A stretch of 64,000 nt of DNA from Providencia rettgeri. GTDB taxonomy: Bacteria > Pseudomonadota > Gammaproteobacteria > Enterobacterales > Enterobacteriaceae. The DNA is taken from assembly GCF_013255915.1 (NCBI RefSeq), contig NZ_CP053896.1, forward strand, positions 1,860,001 to 1,924,000, written 5' to 3'. The notes under the pieces are model-generated. The model did not search any database, was not told where the DNA came from, and worked only from the letters and a program-made list of their open reading frames with translations. Every line of letters begins with the position of its first letter. Positions within the stretch are counted from its first letter, which is position 1. A program made the translations under genes and the position numbers. Below are positions 28,748-37,705 of this stretch, piece after piece.

Positions 28748-28795
28748 AATAGTCCTGTTAAGGAGTGCAAGCACATAACTTAGAATACCAATAGT

Positions 28796-29431
28796 CTAAT
28801 TTTTTGATTTTAGAACATCATATTCGTTACAAGGGTAAGTATTATTATCTTTAGTTAAAGCCGTTTTTACATTGTAGTTAATGGCACTTACAAAATAATC
28901 AGCGGCCTTCTCGTTATCAGTATCAACACCATCCCCATTTTTATACATATTTCCTAAATAGGAATAAGCCGTAGCATCACCTAATTTGGCAGCGGCTAAA
29001 TACCACCTTTTAGCCTTGCGTGCATTCTTTGCGGTAGCATAGCCATTTTGATACATGTGTCCCAAGAATGTCATGGCCTGTGGAATACCATTATTAGCTG
29101 CATTTTCCACTAACTCGAAGGCATAGAACCAATTTCTATCAACGCCTTCACCATCGAAATAAAGCAAACCCAAAACAAATTGAGATTTAGCACACCCTTG
29201 ATCAGCCGATTTTCTTACCCACTCAAAAGCCTCAGTCGGTTTTTTGGCTTCTAATTTATACCATCCACCTAAATCGAATTGAGCTTCTGGGTCCCCTTTT
29301 AGTGCATTCTTACAAATACTTAAGTTAGGTTTCCCTTCCCAGTCAGACTTGTGTTTTTCATATAAATCGTCACATAAATCCGCATTACAGCTAAAAGTGA
29401 CAAGCAGACCTAAAAAAAATATCTCTTTCAT
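28796..29431 (-). CDS. Sel1-repeat protein, exported
   Basis: A 211-residue protein with a signal peptide (MKEIFFLGLLVTFSCNA) and four consecutive Sel1 repeats from about residue 48 to 195, for example AQFDLGGWYKLEAKKPTEAFEW, SQFVLGLLYFDGEGVDRNWFYA, AMTFLGHMYQNGYATAKNARKA and AYSYLGNMYKNGDGVDTDNEKA. It should be periplasmic. It lies between a displaced immunity gene and a second Sel1 gene in the same orientation. The likely role is immunity against a periplasmic effector or a scaffold; no cognate toxin is visible next to it, which may mean that toxin was lost. Confidence 0.7.
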   Translation of the reverse strand: MKEIFFLGLLVTFSCNADLCDDLYEKHKSDWEGKPNLSICKNALKGDPEAQFDLGGWYKLEAKKPTEAFEWVRKSADQGCAKSQFVLGLLYFDGEGVDRNWFYAFELVENAANNGIPQAMTFLGHMYQNGYATAKNARKAKRWYLAAAKLGDATAYSYLGNMYKNGDGVDTDNEKAADYFVSAINYNVKTALTKDNNTYPCNEYDVLKSKN

Positions 29432-29535
29432 GTTGTAAGCTAAGCCACATAAATATCTACAAACAAGTATGCATTAACGGAATCAAAAGTCCGAGGTTAC
29501 CCTCATTCTATAATTAGTAATAAGCATCATTGTGT

Positions 29536-29563
29536 TATTCCCTATTAAATTATCTCCAATATA
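29536..29563. repeat. 28-base repeat, copy B
   Basis: This matches 24213-24240 at 27 of 28 bases. It lies between the displaced immunity gene (29619) and the Sel1 gene (29431). Confidence 0.6.
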
Positions 29564-29618
29564 ACATCCTAAACCATATTCATTTATTGCTAGTTTACAT
29601 TATTACACTAAGTTGGAT

Positions 29619-30119
29619 TTATGAATGACGCTTCAAAGGTAAATAATGTTTTTCTAAATATTTATCGACATGTTTAGCAAGATTAATTAAATCCGCATAG
29701 GCTACCGGTCCTAGTTCAGGCATTTTTCGTGATAAATATTCTGCCTTTGTTATCATCAATCTATTAGCTTCATCGATTACTTCCTGCTCCAAAAAGATAG
29801 AAGGTACTACTGCCCAATTATATTCAGGTGTGTTCGTTTTTTGTCGTCCCGTTAAAGCCCAGTCAATTTTTCCATGATAAGATTCTATGGCAGCTTTCAA
29901 CACAGCAATAAAATCTTGATGATTACGTTCATCTACAGGACGAAAGTTTGTTGATGGCGGCTCATTAATAGTATCAGCAATATAAAGCTCGCCATCAATA
30001 AAATTAGTGGGGTCAATATACTTTTTCACAAAACGTCGGCTAGTTCTGTTCCACTCAATATCAATATATTTTCTGATAACAACCATCAATTCACCGCCTT
30101 GGTTATTTTCAATTGTCAT
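29619..30119 (-). CDS. Putative immunity protein for the displaced papain-fold toxin
   Basis: A 166-residue cytoplasmic protein of unknown family (YIDIEWNRTSRRFVKKYIDPTNFIDGELYIADT near the N terminus, AYADLINLAKHVDKYLEKHYLPLKRHS at the end). Its ATG overlaps the stop of the upstream toxin fragment by one base (TAATG), the tight coupling seen for toxin-immunity pairs. An internal ATG at codon 12 is a second start choice. It is kept although its toxin is broken, as orphan immunity genes often are. Confidence 0.55.
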   Translation of the reverse strand: MTIENNQGGELMVVIRKYIDIEWNRTSRRFVKKYIDPTNFIDGELYIADTINEPPSTNFRPVDERNHQDFIAVLKAAIESYHGKIDWALTGRQKTNTPEYNWAVVPSIFLEQEVIDEANRLMITKAEYLSRKMPELGPVAYADLINLAKHVDKYLEKHYLPLKRHS

Positions 30120-30419
30120 TATTTTAATCCTGTAGGCTTGTTAGTAATCGTTAGCTTTCCATCATTAATACCTTTGATGTATTTCTCCCAATCCCCTTTA
30201 GGGATTGCTTGAGATGAAATCCGGGGTTCATAAATATATTTCCCATCGGAATAAACTTGGTGATACCCCCATATCACCTTCAGTAATACCATTTTCAAAT
30301 ACATTTATTGAACCGTACTTTTCGGTTGATCTGACTTCAAGAATCTCACCTTGTCCTCCCGCAGCTTCTTTCAAATCTCTGGCGATTTTAGAACAATCAT
30401 AATACTCATCTAACCACAA
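30119..30419 (-). pseudogene. Displaced papain-fold toxin tip with a one-base frameshift
   Basis: Two overlapping frames join into one domain of about 99 residues. The first reads WLDEYYDCSKIARDLKEAAG and then GEILEVRS; the second, one base out of phase, reads GYHQVYSDGKYIYEPRISSQ and AIPKGDWEKYIKGI. Joined, these give the cysteine (in DC) and histidine (in YHQ) layout of a papain-fold polymorphic toxin (Tox-PL-2 type). Removing one base from the five-C run at 30266-30270 would restore one frame. No N-terminal trafficking region and no good start codon exist; the fragment begins right after the stop of the upstream immunity gene. Confidence 0.65.
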
Positions 30420-30890
30420 TTATAACTTATGTTTAGCCTTAAAATTAATGTATTTTTCAATACCCTTTTCTATTAACTTAATTGGTAATTTATATACCAT
30501 TAAATAACCATCATGATTGAATAATAACATTTCTTTTTTGCTTATAGAAAAGAAAATAGTATCGCCATCAATAAAACAAGAGTTATATTTTTTAAAATAC
30601 CAATCCAAAAAAGAATCAATATCTTTAGAGCCTAATAAAAATGCTATCTTTTTTTCGTATAAGAAATCATTTAATACAATCACTTCACCTAGTTGATATC
30701 TTTTAAAGTCAATTTCCTCTAATATATCAATATCATCTTTTTCTTCCCAGTTCTTCAGTTGTTTAACTAAAAAGAAATTTTCATCTTCGGCATAATCTAT
30801 GAAATTAATTATTTCAATATTATCACCTAAAATAGGTGACAATATTTCATTTGCCTCTATCAGATTAATGCATTTATGGTTTTCCATCAT
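30420..30890 (-). CDS. Putative immunity protein for the first effector (SMI1/KNR4-like length)
   Basis: A 156-residue, acidic, very AT-rich gene product (FIDYAEDENFFLVKQLKNWEEKDDIDILEEIDF; ending KLIEKGIEKYINFKAKHKL). Its start lies inside the last 17 bases of the effector gene, so translation is coupled. Size and acidity are like SMI1/KNR4-type immunity proteins, but I see no certain motif. It has no signal peptide, so it should protect against a cytoplasmic toxin. Confidence 0.6.
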   Translation of the reverse strand: MMENHKCINLIEANEILSPILGDNIEIINFIDYAEDENFFLVKQLKNWEEKDDIDILEEIDFKRYQLGEVIVLNDFLYEKKIAFLLGSKDIDSFLDWYFKKYNSCFIDGDTIFFSISKKEMLLFNHDGYLMVYKLPIKLIEKGIEKYINFKAKHKL

Positions 30891-32682
30891 ACTTCTCTCT
30901 ACCTTTTATAAAAATTTTATCCGTCACACCGTATCGTTTACCATTATAGTCACGGATAGTTACATGTGGACCCTCATTAGTATTTTTATGCCCGTCTGGA
31001 TTCCACTCAATTCTTCTTGTGCCATCTGGACTTTCATACCAGTGTTCTTTTATTGGTTTAAAATTATCTAAGCTGCCACCTGCCGCTTTTTCTGCTTCTT
31101 CTAAAAGCCCATCTTGATCCTCTACAAATTTTCTTTCTACGGTTTCACCAACTGAATTTGTGACATTTTTAGATTCATTTAAACTTACGTAAACAGGCTT
31201 AACATCCTTCCTGTCTACTGTCAGAATGTAATCCCTAAAATCCACCGGCTCTACATCGTGTCCCGTATGGCGCCAAATAATCCCATCATCCGCAATCGGC
31301 AATGTTTCAGGCCGAGTATCAGACTCATGGATAGCAAAACCTTCCGGTTTCTCGACTCTTTGAGGCTGAGGCGAGGGGCCCGCATGAATGATGGGTTCAT
31401 TTGGGATATCATCAATCCGCGCAGAGATATTAATTATCTCCCCCGATGCCGCTACGCCCATGTAAAGAGTTGTCCCGCCTGCATCAAAACGGTAAATTTC
31501 GGCTTGGTTATTAGCACTCGGCAATCCATTTGGGGATTGATATATCGGTAAGCTCAACACTTCTCGCGCTTCAGCTTCGGAAGCCAATTCACCCTTAATC
31601 ACTGGCACTTGGTCAAACCCACTGTCTCGCTCGGTATGGTATGCAATCAGTTGAGATGCACTTGCCATCGCTGCCGCTGTGGTTCCCGTTGAGGCAAATC
31701 CCACTCGCATACGCGTCGGTGCAGAGCCTCCCATCTCAGCAATTTCCAGCAAATCAGGCTGCGTTAAGCTGTCCCCTTCATAGTAATTCGCTACCATGGC
31801 AAACAGAATATTTGCACTTAAAACCAACGGTGACGGTTTTCGCAGTTCATACTCAAGATGTCGAGCAATACGGTGATTTGCACTTTCTTGTGAGTTATCC
31901 CATCCAAACGACGTCTCTTGCTGCCCCACGGCACCACCGACAACACCACCACTTGCCATAGCGCCACTGCCCATGGCTCCCCCAATTGGAAAAGCCTGTG
32001 CGGTGCCAACCGGATTTAATGCGCTAAAGAATGAAGATACCCAGCTTGATTGAGGAACTGTTTGTGTCGAGTTTGACACTGTGTTGCAAGTATAGTTACT
32101 GTAATCACACACCCCAAAGTTAGCCAAGGCCTCTACGTCAAGTCCCTCATCCGTATTGCCTAGCCCTCTTAGGGTCGATTTAGCAAATACCGGCTCGGCT
32201 ATCCGCTTAATCGCAATCACACGGCGATGGTCATACGGGAACAATAGGGGATAGCCCTTATCCCGTTGTTGATAGTGGGTAGAACGGCTTATTTGCCCCG
32301 CTGTCATGCGGTGAACCGTGGTGGGTACATTCGGGTTAAACGCCCCTGCGCGGTTATTTTCACTCAGGAGATACCCTTGCTCACGGCAATAATCACTCAG
32401 TGACTTATCGTTGCCTTGAATAGCCGCCGGAGGCGACATCGCAGTCAGGGCATCGGCTAAGGGTTGCGGTTCAAAGCTCAGAGTGTACGGGCGGGCGGTT
32501 AAGCCTTCCGCTTTAATCAAGCCTTGTGGGTCGCTACTGCCTTGCATCGTACGGCCTGTGCCTCGCTCGGCGAGCGTATACGGCACGTTGGCTAAGGGTT
32601 GTCCTTTATCATCAACCAATTGCAGCTCTAACCAAAATCGATAGTTTTCACAGATAATGCACGATTCGACTTTCTGACTCAT
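30874..32682 (-). CDS. Type VI effector with pyocin-S-type domain and C-terminal toxin, first copy
   Basis: A 602-residue modular effector. Residues 1-90 are a transthyretin-like beta domain, residues about 230-265 a glycine/alanine/serine-rich hydrophobic stretch, and residues about 300-500 the S-type pyocin domain ending FRDYILTVDRKDVKPVYVSL. Residues 502-602 are the toxin, with HWYESPDGTRRIEWNPDGHK, EGPHVTIRDYNGKRYGVTDK and a basic end. The histidines, arginines and compact size suggest a nuclease, but I cannot name the family. I start it at 32682 (GGAG upstream, ATGA overlap with the adaptor stop); a longer frame to 32865 is a shadow in the adaptor gene. Delivery by VgrG through the adjacent adaptor is expected. 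Confidence 0.78.
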   Translation of the reverse strand: MSQKVESCIICENYRFWLELQLVDDKGQPLANVPYTLAERGTGRTMQGSSDPQGLIKAEGLTARPYTLSFEPQPLADALTAMSPPAAIQGNDKSLSDYCREQGYLLSENNRAGAFNPNVPTTVHRMTAGQISRSTHYQQRDKGYPLLFPYDHRRVIAIKRIAEPVFAKSTLRGLGNTDEGLDVEALANFGVCDYSNYTCNTVSNSTQTVPQSSWVSSFFSALNPVGTAQAFPIGGAMGSGAMASGGVVGGAVGQQETSFGWDNSQESANHRIARHLEYELRKPSPLVLSANILFAMVANYYEGDSLTQPDLLEIAEMGGSAPTRMRVGFASTGTTAAAMASASQLIAYHTERDSGFDQVPVIKGELASEAEAREVLSLPIYQSPNGLPSANNQAEIYRFDAGGTTLYMGVAASGEIINISARIDDIPNEPIIHAGPSPQPQRVEKPEGFAIHESDTRPETLPIADDGIIWRHTGHDVEPVDFRDYILTVDRKDVKPVYVSLNESKNVTNSVGETVERKFVEDQDGLLEEAEKAAGGSLDNFKPIKEHWYESPDGTRRIEWNPDGHKNTNEGPHVTIRDYNGKRYGVTDKIFIKGREKYDGKP

Positions 32683-33485
32683 GACGGCTCCGTTGTCGTG
32701 GTTAGCCAGCCTTGTTGCTGGGCATAGTCCGTAAACTGGGTGGCGGTACGGGTATGGATATCCCCCGCAAGTGAGGGATGCAGATGTAACCAATCCACTA
32801 AACGTCGGTGAAGTTGACCTTCCGGTGTGTCGAGGGATAGAGCAGCTTCTGCGTGATTTTCCCACAGTTCACACGCCAGGTTTTCTGCTAACAGCTCGAT
32901 AAACTGTGCAGAGTTTTCCCACGCAGCCTGCAAGTGTTCCCCCATGATGAACGGACGGGCTTGCAGTTCAGGAATGGGTAAAGGGTTATGCCGGGTGGGT
33001 GATTCAAAAAAAGCGGGGTCACTGGGTGTCTCCAACATCACCTCATGAACAGGGGTCATCAGCACAGACCAATCCACCGCACGCATTTTGGGAATAAGCA
33101 CATTCGCAATACGAGTGTCCATTAATCGCAGCACCACGAGCTCTTCATTCAGCTCCACCAATTGGCGGTTTTGCCAATGCCGTAACTGGTATTGCCAATC
33201 CAGCGAGCTGCGATACGCCCAACCCCATGTGTTATCACTGAAGCCTTTACGGTCAAGCAGTTGCCCCAATGGGGCATACGCACTCGGTTTTAATTGCACA
33301 AGCCACGGGCTCTGACCGATTAAATGGGCCAGTGAGGTGCCATTGTAAATAGGAAATGCCTGTTCAACCCAATCGTTGGCAAACAATAAGTCTGTCGGGT
33401 TGGGTGTGGCTAACGTATTGAGCAGTAAATAGATAGGGTCGGTATTCGATGCCGTTAACCATGTTGTCCAAGGGGTGAGTCTCAT
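32679..33485 (-). CDS. DUF4123 effector adaptor/chaperone (Tap-like)
   Basis: A 268-residue DUF4123 protein (YLLLNTLATPNPTDLLFANDWVEQAFPIYNGT; SPWLVQLKPSAYAPLGQLLDRKGFSDNTWGWAYRS; LRHWQNRQLVELNEELVVLRLMDTRIANVLIPKM). DUF4123 proteins load a cognate effector onto VgrG. It overlaps vgrG at its start and the effector at its end, each by four bases (ATGA), so the three genes form one translationally coupled unit: spike, loader, cargo. Confidence 0.88.
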   Translation of the reverse strand: MRLTPWTTWLTASNTDPIYLLLNTLATPNPTDLLFANDWVEQAFPIYNGTSLAHLIGQSPWLVQLKPSAYAPLGQLLDRKGFSDNTWGWAYRSSLDWQYQLRHWQNRQLVELNEELVVLRLMDTRIANVLIPKMRAVDWSVLMTPVHEVMLETPSDPAFFESPTRHNPLPIPELQARPFIMGEHLQAAWENSAQFIELLAENLACELWENHAEAALSLDTPEGQLHRRLVDWLHLHPSLAGDIHTRTATQFTDYAQQQGWLTTTTEPS

Positions 33486-35611
33486 TGATTTCCCCCATTA
33501 GGCTTAATCACCCAACTGCCCGTCGCTTGGGCTTGCATCGCGCAATAGGGTTTAATCGGATAAGGCGGTGTCGCAAACGGGTCAACGCCATCCGGCAATT
33601 GAATATTCACTGCTTGCCCTGAGCCCCCCGCACTGTCGCCAATCGCCACATTGCCTGACGTAAACACATTGCCCGGTGTCACTCGCACAAAACTGCCGCC
33701 CACTTTTAAGGTAATTTCCGTCGCCGCATCAATCACCACTTTCCCTTGGCTGGTGATGTGGGTCTCTTGACCACTTTCACTCACCAGTGCACCGTTAATT
33801 TGTTGGTGATAACTGCCAAGCACCTGTTCAGAGATATCACCTTCTATTTGAGCCTTGTGCGTCCCTTTAATGTGAAGGTGGTCATCCCCTTGAATGTCAG
33901 TAAAACGGTGTTGGTCAATGCGCTGTTTGACATCGTGTTGGACATGGGTATGGCTGTCATGTTGAATATGCACATTCATGTCACGCTGGGCGTGAATATA
34001 TACTTCTTCTTGCCCTGCTTGGTCTTCGAAACGTAATTCGTTAAAGCCTTCCCCTTTATGAGTACATGTTTTAAAGGTGGTGCGTGTTTTTTGGGCGGGT
34101 AAATCTAACGGAGGGGCATTGCGACCGTTGTACATGCATCCCGTAATGACGGGGCGGTCAATGTCGCCATTCAGATAACTGATTAAAACCTGCTGCCCAA
34201 TATGGGGAATACTCATAAACCCATAGCCATTTCCGCTCCAGCCATGCATTACAGGTACCCAGCAAGACGCACTGTGGTCAGGAATACCACGCCTGTCCCA
34301 ATGAAAATAGACGGTCACTTCCCCTTTGCTGTTCGTGTAAATTTCTTCCCCTTTTGGGCCTACGACTGTCGCAACTTCATCCCCATCGGCAAGCGGCTTA
34401 TATCGGTAAGGCGGTCGCCACTCTTGAGTGCTAGGCACAAAGGACAGCTGGTTACTCAGTTGGGTGCCTTCACCACCACTGTTATCCGCTAATGGCTGCA
34501 CACCGTGATGGGAGACACTCACCACCTGCCATGTCGTATTCATTCGAGGGCTAGGATGGTTAGATAAGATAAAAATACGTCCCGGTGCTAACTCAATGCA
34601 GTTAGTGGTGGCTGAACCCACTTGCCGCTGGTTTTGTGATTGCTCGTAGCGGATTTGGTTGAAGGGCTGCCCCTCGGCATCTTCTTGAAAGCGACCATAG
34701 CTTTCAAACACCTCATGTTGTTGATGGACTTCGCCCGTGACTTGGTGGCTCAGTGGGTAAGAGGGGCGAAGTTGGTTGTAATCTTTATCCACACGAATAT
34801 CGCTGCACAACTGCTCAGCATAGCGCCATGTGGTGGCCGTACTGTCAGTAATGTCGGTCTCTGATTGCGGATTATAGGTGAGCGAAATACCCGCTTTCAT
34901 GCCTAAATGACGGTCACTGTAAAACAGTTGCGGGCCTTCTTCGAACCAGTAATTAATCCCTTCTTCAGCAGCAAGGCGACACCAGAACTCATACATCGTT
35001 TCGCGCTTTTGGGTGATATAGGAGCGTTCAAGATGCTCTTCCGAATGGTAGAATTGCATATCGTGTTTCACACGCGCTTCATCCAGTAACACCTTAAGAA
35101 CTTGGGGCACCGTCATATTTTGGAAAATGCGGCTATCTTGCTTAAGCGTCATCACCCACATTTCAGGGCGTATCACAAAGTGATACCAGGTTTTGACCCC
35201 ATCGGTATTCCCTTGCTCTGCCCCGGCTAAAATGCCTTGTACCGTGCGAAGAATTTTTCCATCTCGTTTTACAGTCAGCGAAGAGGCCACACCCAATACC
35301 GTTTGAAAATCAATCTCGGGTAACGGGCTGACCGCCTGAATCGACAGTGAAAAGAGCTGGGAAAGTCCTTCTTGTAAATCAAATTGCGTGACTTGAAAGG
35401 TATTTTCAGGTAGCCCACCAATGGTACAGGTGAATACTAATCCCGTCCCCATTTCGCCATTCATAATACGGTCTAGCAGTTGACCATGGGCTTCTTGCAA
35501 GGCTTGGTCTTGTGCATAGGTTCTGCCACCCGCATACCCACCACCGTGAATAAGCGGGTTATTTTCGGGGCTACCGAGTCGTCTATTTTTCTTTGGGTCA
35601 GTCCAAGACAT
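33482..35611 (-). CDS. vgrG: Type VI spike protein VgrG
   Basis: A 709-residue VgrG. The gp27-like part (about 50-390) has FTCTIGGLPENTFQVTQFDLQEGLSQLFSL, AEQGNTDGVKTWYHFVIRPEMW and YEFWCRLAAEEGINYWFEE. The gp5 OB-fold with VVGPKGEEIYTNSKGEVTVYFHWDR and SCWVPVMHGWSGNGYGFMSIPHIGQQVLISYLNGD follows at about 405-490. A histidine-rich beta-helix spike (QHDSHTHVQHDVKQRI) and a short proline-rich tail (ATPPYPIKPYC) end it. No extra toxin domain is fused. GAGGAAA precedes the ATG. No core tss genes are in the window, so this is a satellite cluster served by a secretion apparatus encoded elsewhere. Confidence 0.95.
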   Translation of the reverse strand: MSWTDPKKNRRLGSPENNPLIHGGGYAGGRTYAQDQALQEAHGQLLDRIMNGEMGTGLVFTCTIGGLPENTFQVTQFDLQEGLSQLFSLSIQAVSPLPEIDFQTVLGVASSLTVKRDGKILRTVQGILAGAEQGNTDGVKTWYHFVIRPEMWVMTLKQDSRIFQNMTVPQVLKVLLDEARVKHDMQFYHSEEHLERSYITQKRETMYEFWCRLAAEEGINYWFEEGPQLFYSDRHLGMKAGISLTYNPQSETDITDSTATTWRYAEQLCSDIRVDKDYNQLRPSYPLSHQVTGEVHQQHEVFESYGRFQEDAEGQPFNQIRYEQSQNQRQVGSATTNCIELAPGRIFILSNHPSPRMNTTWQVVSVSHHGVQPLADNSGGEGTQLSNQLSFVPSTQEWRPPYRYKPLADGDEVATVVGPKGEEIYTNSKGEVTVYFHWDRRGIPDHSASCWVPVMHGWSGNGYGFMSIPHIGQQVLISYLNGDIDRPVITGCMYNGRNAPPLDLPAQKTRTTFKTCTHKGEGFNELRFEDQAGQEEVYIHAQRDMNVHIQHDSHTHVQHDVKQRIDQHRFTDIQGDDHLHIKGTHKAQIEGDISEQVLGSYHQQINGALVSESGQETHITSQGKVVIDAATEITLKVGGSFVRVTPGNVFTSGNVAIGDSAGGSGQAVNIQLPDGVDPFATPPYPIKPYCAMQAQATGSWVIKPNGGNQ

Positions 35612-35680
35612 GGGAGTTTCCTCTACGGAAGAAAAAGCTAAAAACGCAAACGATCCTCGAAAGGCTCGCTAAATTTGAAC

Positions 35681-36199
35681 TTACGCTTCGAGCGGCGCAC
35701 GCCAGTCATCAGCACCCGATGTGCCTGCAACCGTGTGCTCCCAGTCCACTTTGCGGTAAGACAGAGAGACTTCGATTAACTGCGTGAAATCGGCTTTTGC
35801 CGGGTCTTGGCAGTGTGGCATTTGGCAGTCAATATTGACGATAGTCGCATCGGTTAACGTGGTGGTGAAGAAATGCTCTTGTTTACCTTCAACTGAGGTG
35901 CGGTACCATTTTAGTTCCACTTTCGGCAGCATTTCGCCTGATGCTAAGGCGTTATACAGTAGCGGAACGGCTTTATTTAACGCAACAGTAAAACGGAACG
36001 GCTTGTGTGCACGTTGGCCTGAAGGTTGGCCGGATTGTGGGTCTGTCGGCACAGTCACAACGTGAGAAAATTCTTGCACTAACATTTGGTCTTCATGACC
36101 TTGTACATAGATGTTACCCACAGAATCCGCAGTAAATGCACCGGCAGTGATGTTGCCTTGGGTTTTTCCTTCAATGGAAATATAGCATGGAGTTGGCAT
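35681..36199 (-). CDS. hcp: Type VI tube protein Hcp
   Basis: A 172-residue Hcp: MPTPCYISIEGKTQGNITAGA at the start, QGHEDQMLVQEFSHVVTVPTD, then HKPFRFTVALNKAVPLLYNALASGEML and KVELKWYRTSVEGKQEHFFTTTL. Hcp hexamers stack into the tube that carries VgrG and effectors. I start it at 36199 with AGGA upstream; an in-frame ATG at 36226 lacks a site. It is the first gene of the minus-strand island, and the promoter must lie in the 740-base gap upstream. Confidence 0.95.
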   Translation of the reverse strand: MPTPCYISIEGKTQGNITAGAFTADSVGNIYVQGHEDQMLVQEFSHVVTVPTDPQSGQPSGQRAHKPFRFTVALNKAVPLLYNALASGEMLPKVELKWYRTSVEGKQEHFFTTTLTDATIVNIDCQMPHCQDPAKADFTQLIEVSLSYRKVDWEHTVAGTSGADDWRAPLEA

Positions 36200-36942
36200 A
36201 GCGATATCCTTTATCAAGAATGACAAATTTAGTTAAGTAAATATAATTAACTGTTAATTTCCGTCATCTCAGCCCGTGCGCACGGTAAGATTTGAGTTAA
36301 GGATAATAAAAGCTGATGAATGGACTGTAAACCGGAGGGCCAGTTTGTATCTCTCTAGGATAAGTGACTTAGCGTAAACGGGTTGAAATATCGCTATATA
36401 ATTCCAGAAAAACACCAAAAACGAATCATAACAAAACAATCATCGAGCAAAAAATAGACCAAACTGCGATAAGCCCAGTAAGTTCTAATGTACATAGAAA
36501 TAAACTATGTAACCAAATATTTCAGCTTAAGAGGTTATCGCAACCACATGATTTAAAATAAATAAAATAGAGAATTTAAGCTACCCTCTACTAGCAGTGA
36601 AATTATCGGTCTAATTCATCAGTGCATTTAACTATTTATCATGTAATTACTAGTTATTAATATTGATAAATATGCTAACCAACTGTAAGTTTTACGTTTT
36701 TCCTGTGTGGTACAGGAGCAATATAATGATTTCGTAAAAAAGCAAATACAACAGAAATCACCATATCGTTCAAAAAACACAAAGATCAACAGCCCTAGCG
36801 CATTCAAATTTATGTCTTAGGCTCAATTCTTAACTATTTTTAATATTGAGGTTGCGTATGAGCGCCTATTTAGCGTTAACTAGTGGGCTAGAATCGATTC
36901 AACTTTTTATGTTATGTGAATTGCAAAATTAAAGGGGTAGAT
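36200..36942. other. Intergenic region upstream of hcp and hxpA, 743 bases
   Basis: No gene is visible on either strand. The region is AT-rich, with several long runs of A, which would suit silencing by H-NS. It must hold the divergent promoters of the hcp unit and hxpA. I could not pick a convincing -10/-35 pair. Confidence 0.4.
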
Positions 36943-37617
36943 GTGAAATTAAAGGCAAAAGGGTTTCTATTTGATTTAGACGGTACGTTAGCGGATTCAC
37001 TCGCAGTCGTTGAACGTTGCTGGTGCAAATTTGGTGAGCGTATTGGTAAAAGTGCGGACGAAGTTATTAGCTATATTCATGGTAAACCCGCAATGACCAG
37101 TTTGCGCCATTTTTTACCCGAGGCGAGTGATGAAGAAATTATGGAATACTTCCATTGGCTAGAAAAAATGGAAAGCGAAGATGTGGAGGGCGTTGTTGCT
37201 CTACCCGGCGCTATTGCTTTGCTGACGCGTTTAAATGAAATTGGTGCACCGTGGGCAATTGTCACCTCTGGTACTGTACCAATTGCTCATGGGCGTCAAC
37301 AAGCGGCAGGGTTACCAGAGCCTAAACATTGGGTAACATTTGAAAAAGTGTCCAAAGGTAAGCCTGACCCAGAGCCGTTTTTACTTGGTGCCCAAGCACT
37401 TTCTTTTCCTGCAAAATCCTGTATTGCCTTTGAAGATGCACAAGCAGGCATCCATTCAGCATTAACAGCCGGTTGCCAAGTGGTGGCAGTCCATGCACCA
37501 GAAGGGATGCCTCGTCGTGATGAAATTCAAGTAATTGTGAGTTCATTGGAACAAATTTCCGTTATGGGACCTGACAATAATGGTGATTATGAACTTTTCG
37601 TGTCTAATTTGACTTAA
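36943..37617 (+). CDS. hxpA: HAD-family hexitol/sugar phosphatase (HxpA/YfbT)
   Basis: The 224-residue protein has the HAD motif I GFLFDLDGTLADS at its N terminus, motif II in WAIVTSGTVPIAHGR, the motif III lysine in VSKGKPDPEPFLLGAQ, and motif IV in CIAFEDAQAGIHSAL. It matches the Escherichia coli sugar phosphatase HxpA/YfbT, which hydrolyses sugar and hexitol phosphates. The start is a GTG at 36943 with AGGGG upstream; another GTG at 36916 lacks a good site. It is followed by yfbS 88 bases later, as in Escherichia coli. Confidence 0.92.
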   Translation: MKLKAKGFLFDLDGTLADSLAVVERCWCKFGERIGKSADEVISYIHGKPAMTSLRHFLPEASDEEIMEYFHWLEKMESEDVEGVVALPGAIALLTRLNEIGAPWAIVTSGTVPIAHGRQQAAGLPEPKHWVTFEKVSKGKPDPEPFLLGAQALSFPAKSCIAFEDAQAGIHSALTAGCQVVAVHAPEGMPRRDEIQVIVSSLEQISVMGPDNNGDYELFVSNLT

Positions 37618-37705
37618 TGGTGATTTAATCAAAGAAATTCTCCGTAAAACATGCTTAACTAAATAAAATTCTTAGCAATGTTTTTTTTCGTCGAAAGGGG
37701 ATATT

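Noticed and set aside
32683-32865. N-terminal extension of the first effector into the adaptor gene
   Set aside because: The extra residues are out-of-frame adaptor sequence; the ATG at 32682 has GGAG and matches the start of the paralogous effector.
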